NCBI GenBank assembly: GCA_960531495.1
Contig: OY482851.1
Location: forward strand, 16,456,321-16,520,320
Direction: 5' to 3'
Source of the DNA: Zeus faber
Lineage: Eukaryota > Chordata > Actinopteri > Zeiformes > Zeidae
DNA: 64,000 nt
This document shows positions 1 through 12,673 of the stretch, one piece after another (the first letter of the stretch is position 1; the number at the start of each line of letters is the position of its first letter). Under the pieces are notes generated by a model that did no database searches, was not told where the DNA came from, and was given only the letters and a program-made list of their open reading frames with translations. Both the position numbers and the translations under genes were made by a program.

Positions 1-1434
1 ATCCTCTGAGGAAAGGCAACGCACGGTCCACTTATCTCACGGCTCGTAAAGTCGGCTACGACGCAAATATTCAACGCAAGAGACGGAGAGACTTACGTCG
101 AGCTCTTCGTAGTAGTGATTGAGGAGGACGAGCTCAGGATCGGCCCCAGGAATGTGCTTCATTACCAGGTTGTGGCTGGAGAGGAAGGGGTTAAGGATAA
201 GGGCAGACCGCTCGCGTCCTTGGCTTATTCATTTTCTCCAAATTACACAAAGAAATGTATGCGTTAGAAAGAAAGACAAAATGGTAAAGGATACTAAAGA
301 GGTATGTCCTGAGTCACAAAGGCTTTGACCTGTGGAGGGAGAAGGTAAGCGCCGTACACTGTATATTCTTACCATGCTGCTCATTATGCCGCTGCGGATC
401 GCAGAGATAAGCGCTCACCTCTCTCAGCCTGTTGAGCTGTCATCCGCCGCATGTCTGCAACGAGATAAACGGCGCAATGTTGTGTTACTATGGGCCTGCT
501 TCATGCGGGGGCCACCGGGGCGTGTCCGTTTTTATATACTGTCGATAACAGGTGCAACCTCCGGATAGGTATTCTTTGCACAGCGTCTTCACCTGCACCG
601 CGGTGCTGTTGTAACGGGTGGCTGTTGAGGAAGATGGCTCCGGGGCACTTGAGCTTCCGTCTTTCTGCTCAGCCTCGTCCTATAATTAGATCACCCTTCT
701 GGTCTTTGTTTGTACAATTTTTTTTTTTTTTTTTAATAAATAAACCTGTGCATCTGGTATCGTTCGCCATTTTAAGATGTAAACCCCAGGTGGGAGTTGC
801 GTGACACTAGCAGGAGACGCCTCTCTTCTGGCAGCGATACAGGCGTGACACCCCAGGGTACCAGGCCCTCGTGGTTCACAAAGAGAACGGACAGAGTTGG
901 GGAGACGGGTGCACGTGGTGGAAGGAACCCGACACCGAGTGGAATCTGTTGTTACGCACAGAATCTCCCCATAACGTCTAACAAATGAAATCAGATGTAT
1001 TTAAAGTGCATCTGCATGGGTGTCAGGACACTGAGCAAGATGGATAGATGTAGAGATGCATGGTTCGATGGGTAGATAGATAGATAGATGGACAGAGAGA
1101 TAGATGGATGGTTCGATAGAAAGATACATAGAGAGATGGAATGGAAAAAAAAAATGGCAATGTACAACAAAACTAACGTAAAATGTAAAAATAGAAACTA
1201 ATAATAAAAGAAACATGCATTATTTTATTTTTTTTATCAGATTGTATACAAATAATGTTTAAAAAAAAAAATCCACACCGTTCATTTCATTTTACTCACA
1301 AAAAAAAACAAACGAAAAAAACCCCGAAAAAACAGTTCCACCCGAAAAATCTGCGCAAGCGTCTCACGCTCGCGGAAGTGGAGGGATTTGGGATTTGAGG
1401 TTGCGCCGTGTTTTAAAGAATGAACCCGTCACGT

Positions 1435-1466
<32 letters not shown>

Positions 1467-1640
1467 AAATAAAAGGACTTTCTGATTTTCCAATGAATGT
1501 TTATTTATTCATTTATTCTTCTGGTCCATAATGCAAAAGGCGTACTGTACCTCCACCTTCGCCTTGGCCAGACCTTCCAGTCCGCTCGGATCCGCAGCCG
1601 CAGCGCAGTGGATCAGGCCGCTCAGTACGAACAGCCACAT
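1..1640 (-). CDS. selenom: Selenoprotein M, 5' part (runs off left edge)
   Basis: Selenoprotein M is a small thioredoxin-like oxidoreductase of the ER lumen. Coding exons on the minus strand are 1640-1551, 454-419, 329-295, 175-97 and the first five bases of exon 5 at 5-1; all junctions are GT-AG and phases match. Exon 1 encodes 30 residues with a hydrophobic signal peptide starting MWLFVLSGL. The 36-base exon 2 encodes TCGGUQLNRLRE, with the selenocysteine TGA at 442-440 (residue 35) forming the family's CGGU redox motif. Exons 3 and 4 encode [12 protein letters not shown] and [18 protein letters not shown], near-identical to mammalian SELENOM as I recall it. Exon 5 begins with Arg, as in the family. 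The rest of the C-terminus and the SECIS element needed for selenocysteine insertion lie outside the window. The neighbour inpp5j is also the human SELENOM neighbour. An ordinary gene caller would break this gene at the TGA. Confidence 0.93.
440..442 (-). other. selenom: Selenocysteine codon (TGA) of selenom
   Basis: In-frame TGA in the 36-base second exon, preceded by TGC-GGC-GGA and followed by CAG-CTC-AAC, giving the CGGUQLN core of selenoprotein M. Splice phases on both sides keep the reading frame only if this TGA is read through. Confidence 0.92.
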
Positions 1641-4600
1641 GGCTCCCGCTCCCGCTCCCGCTCAAGGCTTCGGGTGGAACCGGGCTTCGACGTTCCGACA
1701 ACGCTCCCGAGGAGATGGAGGCGCTGGGTGGGCGGCGGCTGCGTCACGTCCGGACCCCCGTGCCACGTCAAACGTTTCCCCCGGTGTCCGAGAGGTGGAG
1801 AGAGGGGCGTGGCGTGCGCGCCCTCAGCCCCGCCGTCGCAGGAGATTGCCCAGTAGAATGTGGAGCGGTCGTTTTTGTCGTTTCGTCAAAAGGAGAAAAC
1901 CATACAATAAAACGACGGCAATATATTGTATGAGCATCACAATAACGTTATAATAACTTGGACTTTAAACATTGCAATACTTCATTCATATCCATGCCTG
2001 TATTATTGTATACATAATGATATATGTATATGATATATATATATAATGATATATAATATGTGTTCATTGTGTACAGAATATCCCATCTATACCCGCAGAC
2101 GAAAGCATCAAACATAATGTCACTTATACCCTGGTTTTATTTTTATTTATATGATCTTTCATATGTTTGTTTTTTTTTATTTGTATGCTTTCCATGCTAA
2201 TTGTCTGCACAACAATGCAACAGTGCTTACCTACCAAGACGGATTCCTGGTAAATGAAGATGTACTTGACCCCTGCGATTCTGCTCGAATCACTTCGCTC
2301 TGGCCGGAGGCTGCGGCCCAACGAGGCCGCACCCTCTCGCCACGAGAACAGTGTCTTTCCCGTCATCGACGGCTGTCACTGAGACGGACCCTCCACCTCC
2401 CCCGCGTCTGCAACCAGGCCCGGGGCCCCCACTGAGAACTGTGATTCTTCTGATTCAAATTGTTCTGATTCTGATTCTGATTCTGATTCTGGTTCTGGTT
2501 CTGGTTCCTTCGAGGGCCCCTAGAGGGGGCGCATCGAGGCTGATCAGCCGTCACGCTGCCTCCGGCGCCGTGCGTCCACCAGGGGGCGACGTGCCGCCAC
2601 AACGCGCGCCGCGGCCGCTGTAACGCAGTCGCCGCGGCGGGAGGACGGCGTTTGCAGCGGGGGTCCGTTCACGGAAGCGACCGGAGCCCGTGGCGTCCCG
2701 TCTCCACCGTTTGAAGGACGCGGGGAGACCCACGCGGCAGCCGGTCTCTGTCGACGTCGTTTTGTTTTTGTTTCTCTTCGTTGTTGTTGTTGTTGTTGTT
2801 TTCTCCGTCTTCGGCGTGGGAGGGTTCGAGCCGGTGGGTGGGGGGGGGGGGGGGGGGGGGACACGGTGCGTTTCGGAGATGTAGAGTCCGGCTGCAGCAG
2901 CACCTGCTCCCCGCGCCGCCTGCGTGATGCCCGGCTCTCATCTGGGAAACTGAAGCAGTTCTGGGGACCCTGTAAAAAAAAACAAAAAAAACAAGAGAAC
3001 ACTTAGGGCTGCGCGGGATCCCGTTGCGGCACCGGCGATAGACAGGGATTCATCCGTGATCGGTGTCGGCGGCCACCCAGGTGAGGAACCCTGTGTTGGG
3101 GAATGCGAGTGAGCGGCAGCACCTAATCCGTTTACAGTCACATTTCTCCTTGCATGGCATGTGTGTTTCACCCCTTTTCCTCGCAAATCCCTGTTCAAAT
3201 TGCGATTTAAATCAGCGGTTCCCAACGTAGGGTCCGAGGACCCCCTCCAGGGGGTCCCCAGTAAAAAAGGATTGACAGTTGAACTTCAGCATTATGCCAT
3301 TTACAGGACGACGGGGCCTTGGGAGAATGTCGAGTAAGGAATGTTTTTCGTCATGGTGTCACTGTTATCTCCCTAACTGTTGTGCAGTCAGGTGTGGAAT
3401 TTTGGACTGAATCATATATAAGATGAGATAAGATAAGCAGGGAACACCTTCGCTGAAATCCTATTAAATGGGGTCCGTGGCTAAATGCATATTACATGGA
3501 AGGTCCTTGACAGGAGAGGAGTTGACCATCACTCAACTAAATCATCCTGTCATTTCGCACCAATGAATTAAAATAAACACCCATGACCCTCATCAGCATG
3601 CAGTTGATATTTGGTGTCCAGCTGTGCCGCAGGCTGCTTGATGCCGAACCTACTGCTCCGATAAAGGAAAACAAAAATGGCACTAGAGGTCCATGTTTCT
3701 CTGTGAGTAATGTGTTTGTTTGTTTTTCTGGGGAATTAATCTAGAATAATTATGTCTGTTACAACCGGGGTACGTTTTATAAGGCTATTTTTGCATCTGA
3801 ATTTGTGCTCACAAAGATGCACACACATCTATTATGTTTACCCAACACATACACGCGCACGCACACCCACACACACATCAGATATATTCATGCACATAGA
3901 CTCGTGCATCCAAAACAGGGTTTGATGACAAAACACTGCATTAAATTGACCTTCATCTCTGTTTCTGCCAGAAATTGTTCTTGACACAAGAGCTGTAGTG
4001 CTGTTGTCTTCCATCTGAATTATTAATTTTTTCCATCTGTATTTATGTCTAGTGACCATGATGTAAAGGTCAAATAACGTTAAAATAACAGGCGACTTGG
4101 TTGATTACGGTGGCATACCTCCTCAATAATGCATTTTTTCATTTTTTTTGTCATGCACATAACTATGTTTGTCAGTTGCGAGGGGACCTCCCCTGTCGTT
4201 CAGGGTTGTTTACATTCCAACATTGGGACACTTGGTTTTATATTTAATAATGGTGTAATAACAATTCTTTCACAGTTCCCATCCCACAATTATGGACCAT
4301 TTAACAAGCCTGGGAGTTTTATTGCACTCTTTTTCTTAGTAATACATCAACAGATATTACTGCAGGCCTGGTTGAGACGAAACACCTTTAATAACCTGCT
4401 ACTAAAACGGTCGTCGGGTCAGAACGGAGTCTTTTTACAAAACTTCCGCCGCACATATCTCACAAGTCAAAGGTTTTCTTTGTGCGTTATCTCTCTTTTA
4501 TTGTTTCTCACCATTTTATGTGTCTTTATCATCATATAAACCCCCCCACACACACACACACACACACACACTCACGCACACAATACTGCCAACTAATTCA

Positions 4601-7600
4601 TGTCTTACACTTTCACAATTTCTGCTCCTTTGAAGGGATTTTTCATATTTCTCATTAAAAAGATAACAATGGCTGAAGAGAACACTTGGATTTGTCTCGA
4701 GTAAGCTTTTCATTTCATGCGCATGCAGGGGTTAGCGCTCCAGATCCACTGGCTTATCTTGTGTTGTCGGCGAAGCACAATTGGAATTGTGTTTGTTCGG
4801 CCTTAATGAGTCCGTCCGCTGTGGTTTCGCCGCTGTCCGAATTTGACGACACAGGCAGGTGGCTTCACAAAGATAACACGTTGCCAACCCACGTTAGTCA
4901 AGCTTGGCTGCTACCAAAATTTTTGCATTATGGGCAAAATCCTTTTGACAAAACGATTTCCAGCTTGTCACCTAGTTTGGAGTAGAGATACACTGGGACA
5001 TGGGAAAAGATGACTCCAGTGGCACTAGGACCCAGAGGAGCAGCCCACGGCGGTGGCGGCAGCTGCCGGTGTCATCTCTGTCAGGGTCATCATTAGTATC
5101 CCTGTCACAGGGGCATATGGGCCTGGAGGCCCCCAACACCAAACACACGCCTTGGCTGCAAGTTTAATAGTAATCACCAGAGATGTGAGAGGAAATATTT
5201 CAGCCTCAACACGGCTGGCTGGGGTGGTCGAACGGGAAGAACATTCTACACAATTAATCGTCATTGCAGGATAAGAAAATCAGATTTCATGAGTGACTCA
5301 ATTATTTCTGCTGTTGTTCATGAAAACGGGCGTGACTCCTTAATAAGGACTTCTTTTTGAATGGTACTGTGAGAGTCAATACAACACTCGGCTATGCTCT
5401 TACTGCATATCTCCCGTCTGGGTTGTGTTGAAGTACATGCTTCCTGTCTTGCGCAGCTTCCGCCCGGCGCATGTAAACACGGCGGCACACAAATCATTCT
5501 ACTGTCTTTGAAGGCGAGTGCAGTGAGAGAAGCCAGCATTCTGTGAGAAGACGTTTATACGAGTTTAGATCAGCCCTACGTTGGCCCCAATTAGGGGCCT
5601 TTATGTGTGGAGTTTGCATGTTGTCCCCGCGCTCACATGGGGTTTCCTCCATGTAATATCAGTGAGGACCCCCACTAAAAATATGCACATCATCGTCTGA
5701 CCAGTATGAGCCCATGATAGCATAATAATACACATCCACCGTATGAAGAAGAAGAGCCATTTATTAGTATTGAATATTGGAACATATAAATTCGGGCCGA
5801 GGGTTCATTTTCCTTAACTCAGCTGATGCAAAGGCACCAAATTCACATTCTATTCATTACAATTCATTATCTCTCGCATTGGCTTAAAATTCCCTTGACC
5901 TTTGGATGAAAACAATCCAAGGATTTTGCAAAATGATTACCATCAGCTCAAATACGTAATGTAACAGCTCAAGGCAAAATAAATCCTATAGGGCGCGATG
6001 AGAATGTGTTGGTTGTTGGAGGTTTGACGTTTTCAAACCACATACTATAACACACGTACATATTCATTATTTTTTCGTCTCTCATTCTTTCTCTCTCTCT
6101 CTTCCTCTATCTCTTCTTTGTATTTCTGACACCAATTACCCCGCGCACACAGCCATTACCTCCGATAATGATCTATCTGCAACGGTTGTGACAGTGGCCG
6201 TTGGGACTGTGGCATGTTGACGTCACCGGCGGAAACTGTGGAGCGGTTGGCTGAAGGAAATAATACAGAGCACATCAGCGGGAGAGCACCAGTGTCACCT
6301 CGGAAGGGGAACAGGGAGAGGAAGGCAAAAGGGAAAGGGATGGCTTTAATAACGGCGCTCGTCGTCGGCTGAAGGAAATATGTATCGGGAGAGAGGGACA
6401 TCGCGGGGAAAACAGAACCGCGGTGTGGCGACGTTCTGACGTTCTTCAAAAGAACAGGTTAATTCATGTTCATCGAAGGTGTGGAGCTGAAGGCTGAGAC
6501 AAAGAAGGGGGGTGATGTGGGAAAGAGAGAGAGAGCAAGATAGGGAGAGCAAAGGGGATTATAAAAAAAAAAAATAGGCCACGTCAGACTGAAAGGAGGG
6601 GAGGATCACTTTGGAGACATTTTGCGACTATGGACCGTCATGGCTGGTTTTCCTCCCTTGGCTCGTCTTTGCATCCCCCACTACCGCGCGTGCCCAATCG
6701 CCTCCCACTCTCCTCCCCCCGTTACCCCGCACGAAAACACCATACATGGGCTCGAGACATCCGAGGTATGCCGAGACGGGCACCAGGGTATCGGCCCGGC
6801 GGAAAATAACGGCGTGTTGCATGTTCACTGTGCACATGTGATCAACGCTGACCTTGCAGGAAGGAGCAGCGGCTCCCCTGCGTGAAAGTCACGGCTCCCT
6901 CTCTTGTAGGTCGTGTGAATAATCATGACCGGGGCTCTATTGTGTTTCTGCCCTGGGGCTGAAAAAAAACAACTCCCTCCACTGACCAATTACATGTCCA
7001 TAACACGCAAGGCCGAGCTGCACAGGGCGAGAGCGAGAGAGGGAATCTGCATCGTTCAGATCGGGGACGGATTAAAATGCACCCGCCGGATACAATGGCG
7101 GCAGGGCGCCTTGGCATTGCATCCGGCGGCTTTGTAAGCGAGGGACGCCGGGTTAGGGAGCCGCTCGCCCAGTCGGTGTAGGGAATGGTAAATATGCGAA
7201 TCTAGCCCCTCTTTTGCCTTCGCCGAAAGAAGATTCGACGTGACGCTGCACGGCAGCTTAATTTTATCAGGGGATCAAATTTTATTCGAAACGTTGATTT
7301 CAGTGTTTTTTTCCTTTGCAGCCGAGCGCCCGGCTCTCCTCGTGTTATTTGCTACTTGTTCCGGGGAGTTGTGTTGTTTTGGACGCCGCGGCGGTTTCTC
7401 GCGCGAGCGCCGCGCAGGTGTACCGAGGCTGATACCGACCGAGCATCACCGTGGTTACCGGAGGACCGGCAAGCACTTTTAGATACAGGCTGATAAGCGG
7501 CGCCCAGGCTTACATTCTCAGGTTCTATTTTTGAGTCGGTCCGACCGCGGAGGAGGAGCGGAGGGTGGAAGAGCGGGCGTTCCACTTTCCTCTTTTCTCT

Positions 7601-8202
7601 GCCTCGTTGTTTCTCCCCGTTTCACGCGCTCTTATTTAACCATCATGCGAGTCTCTCCCCCTCTCTCATTATCGCCCACGGGAGAACATAATCGCTGGTT
7701 TGCAGGGCCGTGAACAGGCAGGTAATTGAAACTATCACGATTCTGCCGAAGCCTGCACTCAATCCCAGAGCAGGAGAACGGGGGAACGTAGGAATGACTC
7801 AGACACTTGTCCTGCTGTGTCAACAAGATCCCATGACAACCACACCCTAATTACTAATTTATCACTTGTCATTTGTGAAAGAGCTGGGGGTTTTCCAATA
7901 TTGCTAATGATGGGTGGGAACATGCCCTTTATTTATCGGCAATGATGCTGCTTGACTCTCTTCTCAGCTGTCATTTATTTATTGGCACTTCCATCGACAT
8001 GATTATTCCCTGACCGGTGGAATACTGTCGGGGTGCTGTGGTTCTATACCCTACTTTCAGTGACTGTTTGATAGTAATTTAGGTCACCTAATAGTGATAA
8101 ATGAAGGAATAGCATCAGAAAAAAAATCCTAGAATGTAAGTTTGAGCTATTTGCACAATTCTGATAACTGTCGACTTGCCCCTTGTGTCGTTTGTTCTAA
8201 AG
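1641..8202. other. Intergenic region between divergent selenom and inpp5j
   Basis: No convincing coding exon was found. The stretch 1650-1860 upstream of the selenom start is CpG-rich and is the likely selenom promoter. The segments 2510-2780 and 7320-7620 are also GC- and CpG-rich and could hold non-coding first exons of inpp5j, but no transcript structure can be proved. A perfect CRE-like octamer TGACGTCA sits at 6218-6225. Simple repeats present are a GATA/GACA tract near 1070-1140, poly-C at 1441-1466, a TTCTGA/GGTTCT tract at 2448-2508 and poly-G at 2840-2860. A hAT-like repeat occupies about 3213-3535. Confidence 0.5.
3213..3535. repeat. Probable non-autonomous hAT-like DNA element
   Basis: The left end reads GCGGTTCCCAACGTAGGGTC followed by a G/C-rich 'ggaccccctccagggggtcccc' style block. 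The right end holds GGGGTCCGTGG and AAGGTCCTTGACAGG before a degenerate inverted copy of the left end. This layout resembles common vertebrate hAT-type miniature elements. Termini are degenerate, so the exact borders are inferred. Confidence 0.45.
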
Positions 8203-11073
8203 GTTTGGGAAGATGGATCCAGGCAACCAGAGCCAAAGCCAGACGCAAGCTGCCAAACCAACCGAAACCGAGGTTTTGGATACCGCTCAAGCCCCTCCAG
8301 CGGGTGCAGGGACCCCGGACAGTGCTCCGCCTCTGGCCCAGCCTGCAGCTCCCACCAGGCCCCGGAGGCCACAGAGGAGCCCCCGGGTGGAAGGTTCTGT
8401 GGATGTCTACGAATCCAAACCCGAACCGGTGCCCGACGATGACCAAGAGCGCTGTTGCCCCGATGGAGGCGTGGCCAGTCGTCCAAAGCCGGGCAAATCC
8501 TCCGCGGAGCCCAGTGTGGTCCACATAAAGGCGGGTCCTAAAGGGCCGGGCCACCTTCCAGTCCGGGCGGCCTCGGTCCCCCATCCCGCCACCGCCCGGC
8601 CTGTGTCTCCCCACTTCACCCCTCATTCCCAGAGGGCCTTCTCCGTGGCGGGTACTGCGGACACACAGGCCCAGACTGTGGAAGACTTCAGGCAAGTTCC
8701 GTTATGTCCGTCTTATGACATACCTAAATGAACGATCAGGAAGTGGCTCTTTGTTGATTAGGTTTCAAATACGGTTTCTTACACGTGGCGTGTCTCACAT
8801 TAAAGGTCTCAATTTGTCTCCGAAGACTCTCAAACTGTCCATTTCTAATCTGTTTAGTACAGCACAACCAGGAAATGATGAAGTGTATGTTTACAATCTC
8901 ATATTACGATATCTTGTAATACCACTTAGATGGTCATTTGACCTGTGGTTATTTGTCATGGCCTAATTCCAGCCATTGTCACAACTGAATCCCAGAGGCT
9001 TTGTTAGGCCTCTTATTACGGGGCTGGTTTTAGTGTGTTTGATACCCTTGGCCCAATTTGGGACATTTTTAGTTTCTCATTATTGGATAGCCTAGTTAGT
9101 GGCAGAAGATAATACTGAAACATGTATGTGATGATAAATGAATAATTAATTCATTGACAATGATTCCATTTTAAATAATTTGATTTAACAAGGTCACAGT
9201 CAACATGTTGTTCTTCACAACGGAGTCACACCACAAGCCTAACAACAGGTTCGATTGGATTAGAATATATGGGCATTTTAATCAATAGAGCGGTTACAGC
9301 ATCTAACACCCAACCCATAAAACTTTGGATATATTATAAATGACAGTGAAACGATATGATGTATGTACGAACAATGAACTGCACATCTGAACAACAGCAC
9401 ATCGTTTTTTTTAAATCACGCACCTCTGAACAAGCTGGGAAATAATGAAAGCTTTTTTTTTTTTTTTTTTTTTAATAATCCTGTGCAAATGAGTTGTATG
9501 TGCGACAAAAGGCTTCAGCATTCACAATGTGACTTTGGTCAATGTGACCAATCAGCAACTAAAATCAATGTGAAGATGCAGCAGTTACAGACGAGCGATA
9601 TTCAGGCGTCTGAGCCGTGCAATAGACAGATGAGACGGTGAACCGCCCCCATCCACGGCCTGCAGTTTTAGAGAGGGTGCAGATGACATTCTTTACTTCG
9701 GGCCTGGCCTGTTACAAACCTCCTTGATTTATGATAGCGATTAAGCTAATGGGAAGAGCAGTCACTTTCAGAAATGAAATATTTTTACTAATTCCTCTGA
9801 TATATATGTTTGCGCGACTCCGAGCCAGCGAGTTAATCACACAACAGACAATGCAATGTGGATGCTTCTTTACACAATTCGACGCTCGGATACACAATCG
9901 CCACCCAGCGCACCGAGGGATCTCGGTTGCGGGAGATGCACACAGCAATCCGCCCCGTGTGAATATCCAACAAAGATATTTGGCAGCCGAAGTCCGCGGA
10001 TCACGGAAACAGAGGTCGGTTAGAAAGATGAGAGAGAGAGAAAGAGAGAGCCAACTTGTCGTTGTGCCGACAGGGTGCACATCATCACATGGAACGTGGG
10101 CTCGGCCATGCCCCCGGACGACATGACGGCCCTGCTGGGGCTCAACGTGGGAGACGGCAACACCGACACGTACATCATCGGGTGAGTGTGTTAAGAGGCG
10201 TTGGCAGCTGTCCGGAGCCTCGCGACCGTCACTGCTTTTCACTTTTCCAGCTCCACCTTGGCGCCGCACGCACACTCGCCCGGTGTCGAACCGCCGTGTT
10301 GTCTTCCTCCCCTCCAGCCTTTCAATTTACTAATACTGTCTTTACTCCTCCGAACTCTGGTTAACCTGTCCCTCGTATCGCTCGGTGACAATATTGACCC
10401 TGGTGCATTTTTGTTTTGTGTGTTTTGTTGTTTTCTCGAAGGCTACAGGAAGTGAACTCAATGATTAACAAGCGGCTGAAAGATGTCCTCTTCACGGACC
10501 AGTGGAGCGAGGTCTGCATGGAGAGACTCAGCCCCTTCGGTTACGTGCTGGTCAGTAAACGGCTTCTACATACGTGCGCGTTCACACGTTGGGAAAAAAA
10601 CCCAAAAAACGCAAGAGAGGCTCGCCCGCGTGACGTGAGTACGGAGGGGACTCTCATCTCATTAGGGGTTCCCGGAGCGAAGGGTGAGCTGATGATTTAC
10701 AACAGGCGTGCAGAGTCGGTCGATCCGCGATCCTCCGCTGCCTCCCGCGCTCGACGTCAACACAGCGCGCCGCTTTCGCTCTCGCTCTCTGTCGCCGTCC
10801 GCCTCTCCACCTGCCCACCTTCCTCTTCCCCCTCTCTCTCCCTCTGAAATAAACATCACAGCGCTGCATATTCAGAATGTAAAAAAAAATGACAGGCATA
10901 CCTCGCTATGTGCATAGTCACGTTTGTGTGAGCGACTATGTCTTTTTTCTTGTTTTAGAAATAACACACAGAGCTTGATAAGTCGCCCCGAGACTCGTGT
11001 CCCGCAACACATCAACACTATGTGGGTCAAGTGATAGCGTCGCATATTTGTTGTGGTGTCCAAAGTGCTTTTG

Positions 11074-11140
<67 letters not shown>

Positions 11141-11506
11141 CGCGTGTCCACGGGGCCGTACAGCCGCTCGTGCACTCTCGCCAGCTGGTCCGGCACAGTG
11201 TGACGGTGTGCGTGGCTCTCACTTTGGAGTGGCGAGCCGGAGAACGTGAATCAGCTGTCGAGTGCAGAAAGCCGGACGAGTGTCTCCCAGGGTGCTGTTT
11301 TATTTTTGGAGCCCGCTGTTGTCAGTGTTGAAGGGCCCCTGACAGTGAGAATGATGCCGTCCTCTGGCGATAGCGTGGCCCGCGAGCCGAAAGAAACTCG
11401 TTAAGAATCGTCTCCCGTGCGAGGCCTTTTTCGTACGTTTTCAGGGATGTTGTGTAGAAGCCACCGACGTGGAGAGTACTGAGGGCGGCTCGGCTCAGCT
11501 CCGTCC

Positions 11507-11546
<40 letters not shown>

Positions 11547-12412
11547 GTCTCTCTGTCTCTCTCTCTCTATCGCTCTCTCTCTCTGTCTCTCTCTCTCTGT
11601 CTCTCTCTCTCTATCGCTCTCTCTCTCCCACCAAAACTGCGCCTTTGTGCAGGACAGTCACAGCTTGCTCATTTCCCTCCACAAAATAATTTATTTTTAT
11701 TTATTATTATTATTTAGTGAGAATTGTGGACTTTAACTGAAATACCTGTTTATTTGTTTTTAAATTATTTTATCTATGCTTATTTTCCATTCGTAACAAG
11801 AACATCAAAAATCAAAGGGCTGCCAGACCTGGAATTGTAAAATACACTACAGTACATGAATAACAGAAGTAAATGATAATGTATTACATATTATGTAATA
11901 TGTTACGCATTATGAAATGTCTCAGACATTACTTACTCATTCACTTTGTTGAAGAAATACAGAAAAGGTCTCCAAAGGGTCAAAAATATATCATAAGAGT
12001 TGTTGTTGTTCCAGAAACAAAACCTTTCCATTTGTATGAAGAAGATTATTTCGGACAACCATCTCTTAAAACAAGGTGGATGCCAGTCCCTGAAGTACCT
12101 GAAATACTTCAATAAACCTTGGCAGAAATTATTTACGTAGATGTGTCGAAATAAATGTACTTTATTTAATCTACCAGTGTTAAGATGGTTAAATTAAAAG
12201 GCAGAATGAATACCTCACAAGTAGGCAAATTATGTTATTCAAAAAGAATGTGCCTTTGATTTTTAAAGGAAGTAATATTTAGAGTCACTAGAACGAGGAA
12301 TTAGTAAAAGGCTTTAATTCATACCTTTTGACACGGCACTTGTTACTCACAGCTGGTTAAATCATGTGTGTACTCTACAAGTTCAGACGTGCACGGTGTG
12401 TCTGTAGACACA

Positions 12413-12458
<46 letters not shown>

Positions 12459-12630
12459 TTTGGCTTGAATATCTGTATCTAGCAAGCTAAAATATGTGGC
12501 TTGACAGCCTTCAGGAGTTCTCCCGGTGTTCACTAATGGTAATGAGCAATGCTTTTTAAACATACAAAACACAAGCAAATGAAGCCCTCAAGAAATCTGT
12601 ACCAACACTGTGTGCACACATACACACACC

Positions 12631-12673
<43 letters not shown>

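Noticed and set aside
2124..3225. Several open frames on both strands at 2.1-3.2 kb
   Set aside because: GC-rich and simple-repeat sequence (TTCTGA, poly-G, TTG repeats); no conserved motif or consistent splicing.
8147..8695. 182-residue open frame on the minus strand
   Set aside because: It is the antisense shadow of inpp5j exon 1, kept open by GC-rich codons; no family similarity.
11873..12115. 80-residue frame with [19 protein letters not shown]
   Set aside because: Sits inside inpp5j intron 3 without splice partners and matches no family I know; likely chance.
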